A DNA stretch of 64,000 nucleotides from Marinobacterium lutimaris (GCF_900108065.1 NZ_FNVQ01000001.1:1860001-1924000), one strand, 5' to 3'; counted from the stretch's first letter, positions 36,905 through 46,537 are shown. Notes: generated from the sequence alone by a model not told the origin. Program-made: numbers and translations.

Positions 36905-37393
36905 TTAGTCACGGGGATCGGGATTATCGAGCACGGCCTGAGTCTGCTCACGACGCCAGTCACCGATACGCTTACACAGCTCGGCATCTTCCACGGCCAA
37001 CATCTGTGCCGCCATCAGGCCGGCATTGAACGCACCGGCACCGCCGATAGCCAGAGTACCCACCGGAATACCGCGCGGCATCTGTACGATAGAGAGCAGG
37101 CTATCTTTACCGCTCAGTGCCTTGCTCTGCACCGGAACACCCAGTACCGGGAGCAGTGTCTTGGCGGCGATCATGCCCGGCAGGTGAGCCGCACCGCCGG
37201 CACCGGCGATGATGACCTTGAACCCGTTCTCGGCGGCATGTTCGGCAAAGTCGAACATTTTATCCGGCGTACGATGAGCCGAAACGACCTCGGTGTGATA
37301 AGCCACGCCCAGGGTATCGAGGATTCCTGCGGCTTCTTCCATGGTCGGCCAGTCCGAGCGCGATCCCATCACGATCGCAACTTTTGCACCCAT
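36905..37393 (-). CDS. purE: N5-carboxyaminoimidazole ribonucleotide mutase PurE
   Basis: This 162-residue class I PurE moves the carboxylate made by PurK to give [18 protein letters not shown] binds the phosphate and the SAHRTPD motif holds the catalytic His. [11 protein letters not shown] and [12 protein letters not shown] are conserved loops. It is first gene of the purEK unit. Upstream, ACGCAAA and AAGCGTT are found near 37450 but not in the spacing of a PurR box. Confidence 0.96.
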   Translation of the reverse strand: MGAKVAIVMGSRSDWPTMEEAAGILDTLGVAYHTEVVSAHRTPDKMFDFAEHAAENGFKVIIAGAGGAAHLPGMIAAKTLLPVLGVPVQSKALSGKDSLLSIVQMPRGIPVGTLAIGGAGAFNAGLMAAQMLAVEDAELCKRIGDWRREQTQAVLDNPDPRD

Positions 37394-37592
37394 TTGTGTC
37401 TCCTGTCACAACACTATTCGGCAGACGGGCCAGGCCTCGACTGCACGCAAAGGGACAAGCGTTCGGGTCAGGTAATAAGACGCTTGCCAACGAAGGCGGG
37501 GGATTATAGCAAGCCATCGCCCGAATAAGGAGGCTTGCAGCAAGATCAGGTCGCAAACGGTTGACCAGACCTTCGCTATAGGAAAGAATAAA

Positions 37593-37607
37593 TGAGAATA
37601 ATTATCT
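37593..37607. promoter_or_regulatory. Fur box upstream of the siderophore-uptake operon
   Basis: TGAGAATAATTATCT matches the 7-1-7 Fur operator TGATAAT-N-ATTATCA at 12 of 14 positions. It lies about 160 bases before the FhuF-like start, in an AT-rich promoter region. Confidence 0.8.
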
Positions 37608-37633
37608 CTTAGATTATTAGTAAATTCTTATTT

Positions 37634-37663
37634 GTTGATAGGCGATTGGTTGATAGGCAATTG
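37634..37663 (+). repeat. Two tandem 15-bp direct repeats in the iron operon leader
   Basis: GTTGATAGGCGATTG and GTTGATAGGCAATTG are adjacent and differ at one base. Direct repeats of this size next to a promoter are often sites for an AraC-type or response regulator. No such regulator is encoded nearby. Confidence 0.45.
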
Positions 37664-37766
37664 TCAGCGCAGAGGCCGGCACCATTGGTTCTGTGTGTTG
37701 TTTGGTAGATCGCTGGATCAATCGCGACATAAATCATTGGATCATCAGTCGTCAGGGAGGCAAGCA

Positions 37767-38567
37767 GTGGCAATCGATCAAAAGAGTCTCGGGAGCAAAT
37801 CCTCTGCTTGCGCCGCAACTGCTCTCGACGCCAGCACTCTGCTCGCTCAGCTTAATACCGAGTATCAACGCTTTCTGCCCGGTCTGACACCGTTGTTAAA
37901 CAAGCAGGACCCGGACGCGCGCTGGGTCGGCAGTGCTGACCTGGACGCCTGCATCAGCGATCTGCTGGCCACCGCCGAACAGCAGAACCCGGAGGCGGGC
38001 CCACGCTACTGGCACGCCTACGCCTGGTCGACGCTCAGCTGGCAGCCGGCCGTGCTGTCGCTGCTTGCCGTGCACCGCTTGCACAGCGAACTTCCGCTGG
38101 CTGGGCTGGAACAGCAACAGCGCTCCGAGGGCGTTTACGGTTATCGGATTCGTAGTCTGATACCGCCGGCTCCGCCGCAAGGCTCATTAATCAAACGCCA
38201 GGCAGGTCTGCTACAGGCCTACCTGGAGCCTATCTTTGCGCGACTCGAATCCAAAGCGTTCAAACGCCGCCTCGGCGAAGGCCTGCTGGCTGACCGTATT
38301 CTTGGCTGCCTGCTGCAGTGGCAGCAAGGTCAGGATCTCAATATCACGGAGCTGGCCTCGCAATGGCTGAGCGCACTGAATCTCGACAACGCCAGCCGGC
38401 TGATGAGTATTCCGCTGCTGCAGGACCGGGAAGTGCTCGCACTGGACCGCAAGACCTGCTGCCAGTACTTCCGCTGTCAATCGGCAGAGCCCTGCCCCAC
38501 TTGTCCACGTATTCCGCGCCAGCGCCGGATCAATCAGTTACGTCAGGAATGGAACACCGATGTATAA
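37767..38567 (+). CDS. Siderophore-iron reductase, FhuF-like
   Basis: This 266-residue cytoplasmic protein has the unusual FhuF-type 2Fe-2S motif at its C-terminus: CC-x10-C-x2-C in the segment that starts CCQYFRC and ends CPTCP. FhuF-type reductases release iron from ferric siderophores after uptake. The rest is divergent from E. coli FhuF, so it is a related subfamily. I chose GTG 37767, with GGGAGG 6 bases upstream; the frame is open to 37632, without a good start. It overlaps the ATPase gene by 8 bases. Confidence 0.85.
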   Translation: MAIDQKSLGSKSSACAATALDASTLLAQLNTEYQRFLPGLTPLLNKQDPDARWVGSADLDACISDLLATAEQQNPEAGPRYWHAYAWSTLSWQPAVLSLLAVHRLHSELPLAGLEQQQRSEGVYGYRIRSLIPPAPPQGSLIKRQAGLLQAYLEPIFARLESKAFKRRLGEGLLADRILGCLLQWQQGQDLNITELASQWLSALNLDNASRLMSIPLLQDREVLALDRKTCCQYFRCQSAEPCPTCPRIPRQRRINQLRQEWNTDV

Positions 38568-39327
38568 GCTCGAAAATATCAGGGTACGCCACGGCGAGCG
38601 TACCGTTCTCGATCTGGATAGCCTCGAGCTCCCCACCGACCGGGTGACGGTTATCCTCGGCCACAACGGCTCCGGCAAGTCGACGATGATGAACCTGCTG
38701 GCACAGCAGAACCGCCCCACAGAAGGTCAGATAAGCCTGCATGGCAAAAAGCTGGAAAGTTACGGCGCCAGACAGTTCGCCCGCAGCGCCGCGTTTATGC
38801 CGCAGCGGCTGCCTGGCACCTCCGGCCTTACGGTTAACGAACTGGTCAAACTGGGCCGGTTCCCCTGGCGCGGCCTGATCGGTCGCTGGCAGCAGGAGGA
38901 CCAGGTAAGCGTTACCGAGGCGCTGCAAGATACCGATATCAGCCAGTATCGCGACACTCTGGTGGATCAGCTTTCCGGCGGTGAACGCCAGCGCGCCTGG
39001 GTTTCGATGCTATTGGCGCAAAACGCCCCGCTGCTGCTGCTCGACGAGCCTACCTCAGCCCTGGACCTGTGCCACCAGTATGACCTGCTGGCACTGCTGA
39101 AGGGGCTTAACCGTGAACGCCAGCGCGGCGTTATTCTGATCCTGCATGACCTCAACATGGCACTGCGTTTTGCCGATCACATCGTCGGCCTTAAGCAGGG
39201 CAAAGTCGCATTCCAGGGCAGCCCGGCAGAGATTCAGGATGAAGCCAGCCTGAGCGACCTTTACAGCATCCCCATCCGCCTGCTGCAACACCCGGAACAG
39301 GAAGCTCCCGTGGCGGTGATCGCCTGA
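38560..39327 (+). CDS. Iron-siderophore ABC transporter ATPase (FhuC/FecE type)
   Basis: This 255-residue ABC ATPase has Walker A GHNGSGKST (about 35-43), signature LSGGERQR, Walker B LLLLDEP and the H-loop ILHDLNMALRFAD. These and the order of genes place it with FhuC/FecE, which energise import of ferric siderophores across the inner membrane. Its ATG overlaps the reductase gene; a binding protein and a permease follow. Confidence 0.92.
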   Translation: MYKLENIRVRHGERTVLDLDSLELPTDRVTVILGHNGSGKSTMMNLLAQQNRPTEGQISLHGKKLESYGARQFARSAAFMPQRLPGTSGLTVNELVKLGRFPWRGLIGRWQQEDQVSVTEALQDTDISQYRDTLVDQLSGGERQRAWVSMLLAQNAPLLLLDEPTSALDLCHQYDLLALLKGLNRERQRGVILILHDLNMALRFADHIVGLKQGKVAFQGSPAEIQDEASLSDLYSIPIRLLQHPEQEAPVAVIA

Positions 39328-39377
39328 ACCATCTCCCACCGCGACCGTTTGTTTCACAAGGAGCTACAAGGAATACG

Positions 39378-40304
39378 ATGAAGTCCGCTGTTTCTCTCTG
39401 CCTGTTCGGTTTATTGCTGACGCTGAGCCGCACCGGTCTGGCGCTGGAAATCACCGACAGCACCGGCGTCCACCACTTCGATAAGACGCCGCAAAGGGTT
39501 ATCGCGCTGAGCTGGAACAATGTCGAAAACCTGGTCGAACTGGATATCACGCCGCTGGCCATCGCCGATATCAGTGGCTACAACACCTGGGTTGCGCAAC
39601 CGACGCTGCCCGAAAAGGTCGCGGACGTGGGCGTAAGACACCAGCCGAGCCTGGAACGAATCGCGCGTCTGAAGCCGGACCTGATCATCATCGGCTCAAC
39701 TCAGGGCGCCATGCTGCAAAAGCTCAAACTGATCGCGCCGGTGCTCTATTTCGATGATTTCCACGCCGATCACGATAACGAGGAAAGCGCCCGCAGCACC
39801 TTTATCAAGCTCGCACGTCTGTTTGATCGCGAAGAGCTGGCACTGAAGAAGCTGGAAAAACAGAAAGCAAAACTGAACGAACTGCGCCAGCAGGTGGCCG
39901 ACCACTTTAACGGCGAACCGCCCAGCGTCGATGTCGTGCGCCTGACCAACCTGTCCCATGTCTACATCCACGACAGCAACTCCATGGTCCATGCGGCACT
40001 GAGCGCGCTTGGGCTGAAGGAGTCGATTTCACTGCCAGCCTCAACCTGGGGCGTGGGCCTGCGTCCCATGACCCAGCTGACCGAGGTGGAAGGCGTACTG
40101 TTGCAGATAGAACCCTTCCCGCTTGAAGACAAACTGTTCAACCTGCCGTTCTGGAAGGCGATGCCATTCGCCAACGCCCGGCGTCAGGGCTCAGTGGAGC
40201 CGGCCTGGAGCTACGGCGGCATATCATCCCGTTACTACATGGCCGAAAAACTCAGCAAAGCGCTACTTGAGCTGCCGTCCGATGCGCCGGAGGCCAAGCC
40301 ATGA
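39378..40304 (+). CDS. Periplasmic iron-siderophore-binding protein
   Basis: This 308-residue protein has a signal peptide (1-22) and the FecB/FhuD-type type III binding fold: TPQRVIALSWNNVENLVEL at the start, then LERIARLKPDLIIIG. A long helix (about residues 155-178, rich in Lys/Glu) links the lobes. It captures ferric siderophore in the periplasm and delivers it to the permease. The ligand class (hydroxamate or carboxylate) cannot be told. Its stop overlaps the permease start (ATGA). Confidence 0.9.
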   Translation: MKSAVSLCLFGLLLTLSRTGLALEITDSTGVHHFDKTPQRVIALSWNNVENLVELDITPLAIADISGYNTWVAQPTLPEKVADVGVRHQPSLERIARLKPDLIIIGSTQGAMLQKLKLIAPVLYFDDFHADHDNEESARSTFIKLARLFDREELALKKLEKQKAKLNELRQQVADHFNGEPPSVDVVRLTNLSHVYIHDSNSMVHAALSALGLKESISLPASTWGVGLRPMTQLTEVEGVLLQIEPFPLEDKLFNLPFWKAMPFANARRQGSVEPAWSYGGISSRYYMAEKLSKALLELPSDAPEAKP

Positions 40305-42268
40305 GCTGCTCTTTAACCCGCGCGCTGTTCCTGCCCTGCGCATTGATCCTGGCCGCGCTGCTTCACCTCTGGCTGGGCTCCGAAATTTCAGCCAGCCAAC
40401 AGATCGATCTCCTGTTTGGCGCCACGGCCGAAACGCCTCAGGACTTTCAGTTTCTGCAATCGGCCCTGCCGCGCCTGTGCATGGCGCTGATTATCGGCGC
40501 GACGCTGGGACTGGCGGGGTCCCTGCTACAGCAGCTGACGCAAAACCGACTGCTGTCACCGATGACTCTTGGTACCTCTTCCGGCGCCTGGCTGTCGCTG
40601 CTGGTGCTAACCCTGCTGGTGCCACAGTTCGCCAGCGAGCACCGCGACCTGGCCGCCCTGATCGGCGCGGGCGCCGCCACGGTGATCGTCTTTCTGCTCG
40701 CGGGTCGCCTGGGATTTTCCGGGTTACCGATTGTGCTCTCCGGCATGGCGATCAACCTGCTGTTCGCGGCCATTGCCGCAGCGCTGATTCTGCTGAACGA
40801 CCAATACGCTCAGCCGCTGTTTGTCTGGAGCTCCGGTGACCTGGCGCAGGTCAGCTGGGACAAGGTGATCTGGTTGCTACCGCGTCTGTTGTGGCCGCTG
40901 CCGCTGCTGTTCCTGGCGCCCAGAGTGCTGACACTGCTGCGCCTTGGCGAGCAGGGTGCACGGGCACGCGGCATGAACCTGCTGCCGATTTTTGCCCTGT
41001 TCCTGCTGCTGGCCCTTTGGTACAGCGCGGTTGCCGTCGCTGCCGCCGGTATCGTTGGCTTTATCGGCCTGTTGACACCGAACCTGGCACGCATCGCCGG
41101 CATGCGCAGGGCGGGCTCGGAACTGGCCATGTCGCCGCTGCTGGGCGCACTGCTGCTCACCGCCACCGACAGCCTGGCGATGTTCGCCTCCCAGGGCGGC
41201 ATCCTGGTCCCCAGCGGCGCTACCGCGGCACTGATCGGTGCGCCGATGCTGGTGTGGCTGCTACGCAAGGGTGAAGGCGGACAGATCGAAGAGAAACCCT
41301 GGAGCATCCAGCGTGAACCGAGCCGCTTCACCCTGCCCCTGCTGATCCTGTTTGGCCTGGTCAGCGGCGCTGGCGCGATCTTTCTCGACCACCTCCAGGA
41401 TGGCTGGATGCTGGCAGTGCCGGAACCGATTATCTGGCAGTTGCGCTGGCCCGGCGTACTCACCGCCCTTTCTGCCGGTACCGGCCTTGCCGTGGCCGGG
41501 GTTATCCTGCAGCGGCTGATCCGCAACCCGCTGGCCAGCCCCGATATTCTCGGCATCTCTGCCGGTGCGACGCTGGCGATTATTATTGGCGCGGTCAGTG
41601 GCCAGGTGATCAATAGCCCCGGCATGATCTTCAACGCACTAGCCGGCAGCCTCGGCGTACTGGCCCTGCTTCTGCTGCTTAACGCCCGCCAGCAGTTCTC
41701 TCCCGGCCGGCTCGCAATGATCGGTATCTCGCTGGCAGCACTGATGGAAGCCTGCCTGCAACTGGTGATGACCCAGGGCGGCGACCGCGCCTTTGCCCTG
41801 CTCAGCTGGATGCAGGGTGCCACTTACCTGGTGACCGGCGATAAAGCCCTGATGCTATTTATCGGCTGCATGTTCTGCCTGGGAATCACGCTGTTTGGCG
41901 AGCGCGCGCTGACGCTGCTCAGCATCAGTGAAACCGTGGCCCGTGGCCGTGGCCTGGCCACCGGCGCCGCGCGCACCGTTCTGCTCGCCGTGGTCGGCCT
42001 GGTCTGCGCACTGGTCACCGCCCTGGTGGGACCCATCGCCTTTATCGGCCTGCTGGCACCGCACCTGGCATCACTGCTTGGTGCCCGCGGCGTGCGTCAG
42101 CACCTGCTTTACGCGGCCCTGATCGGCAGCGGCGTGATGCTGCTGTCAGAGGCACTGAGCCGCACGCTGATCCCGCCCAGCACCCTGCCGGTGGGGTCGC
42201 TGACCTCGATTATCGGCGGCAGCTACTTTGTTTATCTGCTCTCCCGGCGGCGCTTTGCCAGCGCCTGA
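40301..42268 (+). CDS. Fused double-domain iron-siderophore permease (FhuB type)
   Basis: This 655-residue inner-membrane permease contains two FecCD domains in tandem, as in FhuB (660 residues). The first half spans about 1-325 and the second about 335-655. Family motifs occur twice: TLGTSSGAWLSLL and ILGISAGATLAII, and VGFIGLLTPNLARI and IAFIGLLAPHLASLL. It forms the channel for the ATPase and binding protein encoded just upstream. It overlaps the binding protein gene by four bases. Confidence 0.93.
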   Translation: MSCSLTRALFLPCALILAALLHLWLGSEISASQQIDLLFGATAETPQDFQFLQSALPRLCMALIIGATLGLAGSLLQQLTQNRLLSPMTLGTSSGAWLSLLVLTLLVPQFASEHRDLAALIGAGAATVIVFLLAGRLGFSGLPIVLSGMAINLLFAAIAAALILLNDQYAQPLFVWSSGDLAQVSWDKVIWLLPRLLWPLPLLFLAPRVLTLLRLGEQGARARGMNLLPIFALFLLLALWYSAVAVAAAGIVGFIGLLTPNLARIAGMRRAGSELAMSPLLGALLLTATDSLAMFASQGGILVPSGATAALIGAPMLVWLLRKGEGGQIEEKPWSIQREPSRFTLPLLILFGLVSGAGAIFLDHLQDGWMLAVPEPIIWQLRWPGVLTALSAGTGLAVAGVILQRLIRNPLASPDILGISAGATLAIIIGAVSGQVINSPGMIFNALAGSLGVLALLLLLNARQQFSPGRLAMIGISLAALMEACLQLVMTQGGDRAFALLSWMQGATYLVTGDKALMLFIGCMFCLGITLFGERALTLLSISETVARGRGLATGAARTVLLAVVGLVCALVTALVGPIAFIGLLAPHLASLLGARGVRQHLLYAALIGSGVMLLSEALSRTLIPPSTLPVGSLTSIIGGSYFVYLLSRRRFASA

Positions 42269-42318
42269 GCACCGGATAAATAAGCCCCAAGGATAGAGCC
42301 ACCAAGGATACGGCCCTG

Positions 42319-44136
42319 ATGAATCTGTTTTCGCTGTTTGAACGTTTTACCAACCCTCTGCCGGAACAGGCCGCGGGAACGCCACCAGACAACCTGGTGG
42401 CCTTCGCACGCCAGACCATCCGAGGCTTCGAGAAGCCGCTGCTGGCACTGGGGGCGCTGACGATCTTCCTGGCGATACTCGAAGTCACACTGTTCAACTT
42501 CCTTGGCGACCTGGTGGACTGGCTCGGCACCCGCTCTCGCGATACCTTTTTACAGGACGAGGGCGGCACACTGATCGGCATTTCCCTACTGGTGCTGGTT
42601 GCGCTGCCGATTGCCGTACTGCTGCACTCCATGCTGTTTCACCAGACCCTGTTTATCAACCACGGCATCTCCGTCACCTGGTCACTGCACCGTTCGCTGC
42701 TGGAGCAGAGCTGGTCCTTTTTCCAGAACGAATTTGCCGGCCGCCTGGCCACCCGGGTAGCGCAGACCTCCGAGGCGATACGGGAATCGGTCCTCAAACT
42801 GATGGATGTGCTGCTCTATGTCTGCGTCTATCTCACCGGGATGGCGGCACTGGTGTTTTCCGCTGACTGGCGCCTGTCGCTGCCGCTGCTGGGCTGGTTC
42901 GTGCTCTATACTCTGCTACTCAAGCGCCAGCTGCCGGAACTGAGTCGGCGCGCCAAGGACCAGGCAGAGGCGCACTCGGGGCTAATGGGCCACCTGGTCG
43001 ACAGCTACACCAACTTCACCACCCTGAGGCTATTCTCCGATTCCGCCCGGGAAACAAAAGACACCCGCGCGGTGATGCAACGTTTTCTCGATGCGGTCTA
43101 TCCGTTGATGCGTCATATCACGCGTCTGAACGTGGGGCTCTGGTGGCTTAACGCGCTGCTGATTTTCAGCACCGGTGCGCTGTCGATCTATCTCTGGATG
43201 AATGAGAGCATCGGCACAGGCGCCATCGCCATCGCCGTGGCGCTGACGCTGCGAATCAAGTCCATGTCCCAGTTCATCATGTGGGAGGTTTCCAACCTGG
43301 CGCGCAATCTCGGCACGGTTCAGGACGGTATCCGCGCCATGTCGCGACCGCTGGAGATCCTGGACGACAGCAACGCCCAGGCGCTTGAGCTCAATGCCGG
43401 ACAGATCGAGATCGAGCAGCTGCGCTTCGCCTACCCTGAGCAGCCGCCGCTATTTGACGGCCTCGACCTGCAGATCCGCGCCGGCGAAAAGGTGGGCATT
43501 ATCGGCCGCTCCGGCGCCGGTAAATCGACCCTGATCCACCTGCTGCTGCGTCTGCACGATCCCGAGTCCGGTTGCATCCGCATCGATGAGCAGCGTATCG
43601 ATCAGGTCACCCAGGCAAGCCTGAGGCGAAACATCGGCGTCGTCACCCAGGACACCTCCCTGCTTCACCGCAGCATCCGCGACAACCTGCTCTACGGCCG
43701 CCCCGACGCCGATGAAAGCAAAATGCGTGAAGCGGCGCGGATGACCCGTATCGACGAGTTCATCGAATCCCTGCCTGACGGCTATGACACCCTGGTCGGC
43801 GAGCGCGGCGTCAAGCTTTCCGGCGGTCAGCGCCAGCGTATCGCTATCGCCCGAGTGCTGATCAAGGACGCGCCGATCCTGATACTCGATGAAGCCACCT
43901 CGGCCCTGGATTCTGAGGTGGAAACCGATATCCAACGTAACCTGGACCAGCTGATGCAAGGCAAAACCGTGGTCGCTATCGCCCATCGGTTGTCTACCAT
44001 TGCCGCCATGGACCGGCTGATCGTCATGGATGCGGGCCGAATTATCGAACAGGGCACTCATCAGCAGTTGCTGGAGCAAGGCGGCCTCTACGCCAAGCTC
44101 TGGTCTCATCAGAGTGGCGGTTTTCTGCCGGACTAG
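42319..44136 (+). CDS. ABC exporter (fused membrane and ATPase domains)
   Basis: This 605-residue type I ABC exporter has six membrane segments in residues 40-325, then an ATPase with Walker A GRSGAGKST, signature LSGGQRQR and Walker B ILILDEATSALD. The substrate is unknown. It lies 50 bases after the permease on the same strand and before the TonB-dependent receptor, so a role in siderophore handling is likely, for example exporting the iron-free siderophore or moving iron chelate on. No siderophore synthesis gene is in the window. Confidence 0.88.
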   Translation: MNLFSLFERFTNPLPEQAAGTPPDNLVAFARQTIRGFEKPLLALGALTIFLAILEVTLFNFLGDLVDWLGTRSRDTFLQDEGGTLIGISLLVLVALPIAVLLHSMLFHQTLFINHGISVTWSLHRSLLEQSWSFFQNEFAGRLATRVAQTSEAIRESVLKLMDVLLYVCVYLTGMAALVFSADWRLSLPLLGWFVLYTLLLKRQLPELSRRAKDQAEAHSGLMGHLVDSYTNFTTLRLFSDSARETKDTRAVMQRFLDAVYPLMRHITRLNVGLWWLNALLIFSTGALSIYLWMNESIGTGAIAIAVALTLRIKSMSQFIMWEVSNLARNLGTVQDGIRAMSRPLEILDDSNAQALELNAGQIEIEQLRFAYPEQPPLFDGLDLQIRAGEKVGIIGRSGAGKSTLIHLLLRLHDPESGCIRIDEQRIDQVTQASLRRNIGVVTQDTSLLHRSIRDNLLYGRPDADESKMREAARMTRIDEFIESLPDGYDTLVGERGVKLSGGQRQRIAIARVLIKDAPILILDEATSALDSEVETDIQRNLDQLMQGKTVVAIAHRLSTIAAMDRLIVMDAGRIIEQGTHQQLLEQGGLYAKLWSHQSGGFLPD

Positions 44137-44164
44137 CCCGACTCTTTAACTCTTAACGTTAACG

Positions 44165-44220
44165 CGTAATTCGTAATTCGTAATTCGTACTTCGTAATTC
44201 GTAATTCGTAATTCGTAACC
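44165..44220 (+). repeat. Eight-copy 7-bp tandem repeat (CGTAATT)
   Basis: Eight consecutive heptamers run from 44165 to 44220; six are CGTAATT, one is CGTACTT and the last is CGTAACC. The array sits between the exporter and the receptor gene, about 90 bases before the receptor start. Seven-base arrays can change copy number by slippage and alter promoter spacing. Confidence 0.9.
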
Positions 44221-44267
44221 CTGCAACACCGCAGGTTACAGACAAGCAATAACAACAAGCCAACACA

Positions 44268-44286
44268 ATAAATGATAATCATTAAC
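44268..44286. promoter_or_regulatory. Fur box upstream of the TonB-dependent receptor
   Basis: A 19-base site centred on AATGATAATCATT, a 13-base perfect match to the core of the Fur consensus. Overall 15 of 19 positions match. It is 24 bases before the receptor ATG, so it overlaps the promoter or leader. Confidence 0.87.
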
Positions 44287-44309
44287 TCTATTATTAGCAG
44301 GACGCTATA

Positions 44310-46436
44310 ATGAAGATACATCCCTCTTACCCGGTCTCAGCCCTCACCCTAGCCATCGCAGCACTGATCCACGCACCCTATACCCAGGCTGCCGATCAGC
44401 AGGATAACGTCGCACTGGACACTCTGCAGATAAGCGATACCGCGATCGATGGCGGTCAGAGTACCGAGAACACCTACAGATCAGAGTCTTCCGCTGCCGC
44501 CACGCGGCTGCAACTGACGGCGAAGGAAACTCCGCAGACCGTCACCACGGTTACCCGTCAGCAGATGGACGACTTTGGTCTGGATGGCGCCAAGGAGGTG
44601 CTGGATGCCACCCCTGGCGTCACCGTTGAAAGGGTGGAAACCGACCGCGCTACCTTCACTGCCCGTGGTTTCGATATCCAAAACTTTCAGCAAGATGGTC
44701 TCGGCCTGCCGTTTACCCATGACCTGCTCTACGGCGATATGGATACCGCCATGTACGACCGTATCGAAGTGCTGCGCGGCGCCAACGGCCTGATGACCGG
44801 CACCGGCTCACCGTCGGCCACGGTCAACTACGTGCGCAAACGCCCCACCGAAAAGTTTCAGGCGCAGGTCAATGCCCGCTACGGCAGTTGGGATAATCGC
44901 CGCATCGACGCCGATGTCAGCGGGGCCCTGAACAAAGCGGGAACGGTGCGCGGCCGACTGGTGGGCGCCCACGACGCCGGCGACTCTTACCTGGACCGCT
45001 ACAGCCGTGAGAACAACCTGTTTTATGGCGTTGTTGAAGCCGACCTGACCGACTCCACGCTACTCACCATCGGCCACAGCCGCCAGACCGTTCAGCCGGA
45101 TGCCCCGCTCTGGGGAGCCATGCCGCTGTTCTACACCGACGGTTCCGCCACCGATTATGACGTTTCCACCAGTACCGCTACCGACTGGGCTTACCTGGAT
45201 AACACCCGTGAAGAGAGTTTTGTGGAGCTGCAGCAACGATTCGCCAACGGCTGGCAGCTGAAAGCGAACCTGAGCTATATCGAGAGCAAGACCGACGACG
45301 CCCTTTTCTATGTCGCCGGTACGCCGAATGCCACGAACGAGTCCGGACCTTACGCCTACCCTTCCCGCCACTCACAGGATGACGAACAGCTGCTGGGCGA
45401 TATCTACGCCAGCGGTGGTTTTTCACTGGGCGGCAGAGAGCATGAAGCCGTGCTTGGCGCCAGCTGGTCTTCAACCGAGTCATCTCAGTTAAACAACTTC
45501 GGCCAGGGTATAGGCACCCCTCTCGACTGGGGCGATAAGTGGAACGGCAACTATCCAAAGCCCAGCTTTGATGCCAGACAGTCAGCCAGCAGCTGGAAAG
45601 ACTGGACCCGCAGCGTATACGCCGCCGGCCGCTTCAGCCTGACCGATCAGCTGAACCTGATCGGTGGCGCGCGCTACACATCCCTGCGCACCAAAGGCGA
45701 CGCCTACAGCGCAAACCAGGACCGCGGCGACAGTGAACTGACACCCTATGCCGGGCTGGTTTATGACCTGACCGAGCGCCATTCGGTTTACGCCAGCTAC
45801 ACCGAGATTTTCCGTCCTCAAAGTGAAACCGATTTAGCCGGCTCGCGTCTCGACCCGGTCATGGGCGATGCCTATGAAGTCGGCCTGAAAAGCACCTGGC
45901 TGGATGGCAAACTGGAGACAGGCGCCGCCCTGTTCACCGCGAAACAGTCGGACCTGGCGACCTCCGGTGGCCGCCGCGCCGACAACTCCACTTTCTACGT
46001 GGGTGAAGACACCGAGAGCCGCGGCTTTGAGCTCACACTGGCCGGTGAACTGGCGCCACGCTGGCACGCCACCGCCGGTTTTACCTACGTACAGATCGAG
46101 GATGATCAGGGAGACGCAATACGCACCTTCATTCCGGCACGCCAGCTGAAACTGGCCACCACCTATCAGCCCGCGGCCCTGCCTCAGGTGAAGATGGGCG
46201 CCAGTGTCCGGTGGCAGGACGATATCAAGCGCGAACAGGCTGCCGGCATCACCACCACCCAGGACGCCTACGCCCTGGTGGATCTGATGGCCTCCTACCG
46301 TTTCAGCGAAAATCTCAGCGCCCAGTTGAATCTGAACAACCTGACAGATGAGAAGTACCTAAACTCTCTGTACAGCACGCAGAGCTACTATGGCGAGCCC
46401 CGCAACGCCAGCCTGAGTGTGAGCTGGAAGTACTGA
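44310..46436 (+). CDS. TonB-dependent siderophore receptor
   Basis: This 708-residue outer-membrane receptor has a signal peptide (about 1-28), a TonB-box-like DTLQIS segment, a plug domain (about 60-180, with KEVLDATPGVTVERVETDRA and IEVLRGANGLMTGTGSPSATVNYV) and a 22-strand barrel ending in an aromatic residue (SWKY). The plug features are those of the FpvA/FhuE/FoxA siderophore group. No extra N-terminal signalling domain is seen, so it should not control an ECF sigma factor. A Fur box directly upstream makes it iron-repressed. Confidence 0.93.
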   Translation: MKIHPSYPVSALTLAIAALIHAPYTQAADQQDNVALDTLQISDTAIDGGQSTENTYRSESSAAATRLQLTAKETPQTVTTVTRQQMDDFGLDGAKEVLDATPGVTVERVETDRATFTARGFDIQNFQQDGLGLPFTHDLLYGDMDTAMYDRIEVLRGANGLMTGTGSPSATVNYVRKRPTEKFQAQVNARYGSWDNRRIDADVSGALNKAGTVRGRLVGAHDAGDSYLDRYSRENNLFYGVVEADLTDSTLLTIGHSRQTVQPDAPLWGAMPLFYTDGSATDYDVSTSTATDWAYLDNTREESFVELQQRFANGWQLKANLSYIESKTDDALFYVAGTPNATNESGPYAYPSRHSQDDEQLLGDIYASGGFSLGGREHEAVLGASWSSTESSQLNNFGQGIGTPLDWGDKWNGNYPKPSFDARQSASSWKDWTRSVYAAGRFSLTDQLNLIGGARYTSLRTKGDAYSANQDRGDSELTPYAGLVYDLTERHSVYASYTEIFRPQSETDLAGSRLDPVMGDAYEVGLKSTWLDGKLETGAALFTAKQSDLATSGGRRADNSTFYVGEDTESRGFELTLAGELAPRWHATAGFTYVQIEDDQGDAIRTFIPARQLKLATTYQPAALPQVKMGASVRWQDDIKREQAAGITTTQDAYALVDLMASYRFSENLSAQLNLNNLTDEKYLNSLYSTQSYYGEPRNASLSVSWKY

Positions 46437-46456
46437 TCGGCGCAAACTGCTCCCTG

Positions 46457-46484
46457 AAGAGGCATCCCCTGCGGGATGCCTCTT
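46457..46484. terminator. Strong hairpin after the receptor gene
   Basis: AAGAGGCATCCC and GGGATGCCTCTT are a perfect 12-bp stem with a CTGC loop. It begins 20 bases after the receptor stop. The T-run is only two bases. Confidence 0.78.
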
Positions 46485-46537
46485 GCCCGGGCCTCGGTTA
46501 GAATGACCCCTCAACTCATCTGACAGGGAAACATGGA

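Noticed and set aside
37450-37475. PurR box before purE
   Set aside because: ACGCAAA and AAGCGTT are present but separated too widely for the 16-base operator.
44165-44220. CRISPR array
   Set aside because: The units are 7 bases with no spacers; it is a simple tandem repeat.
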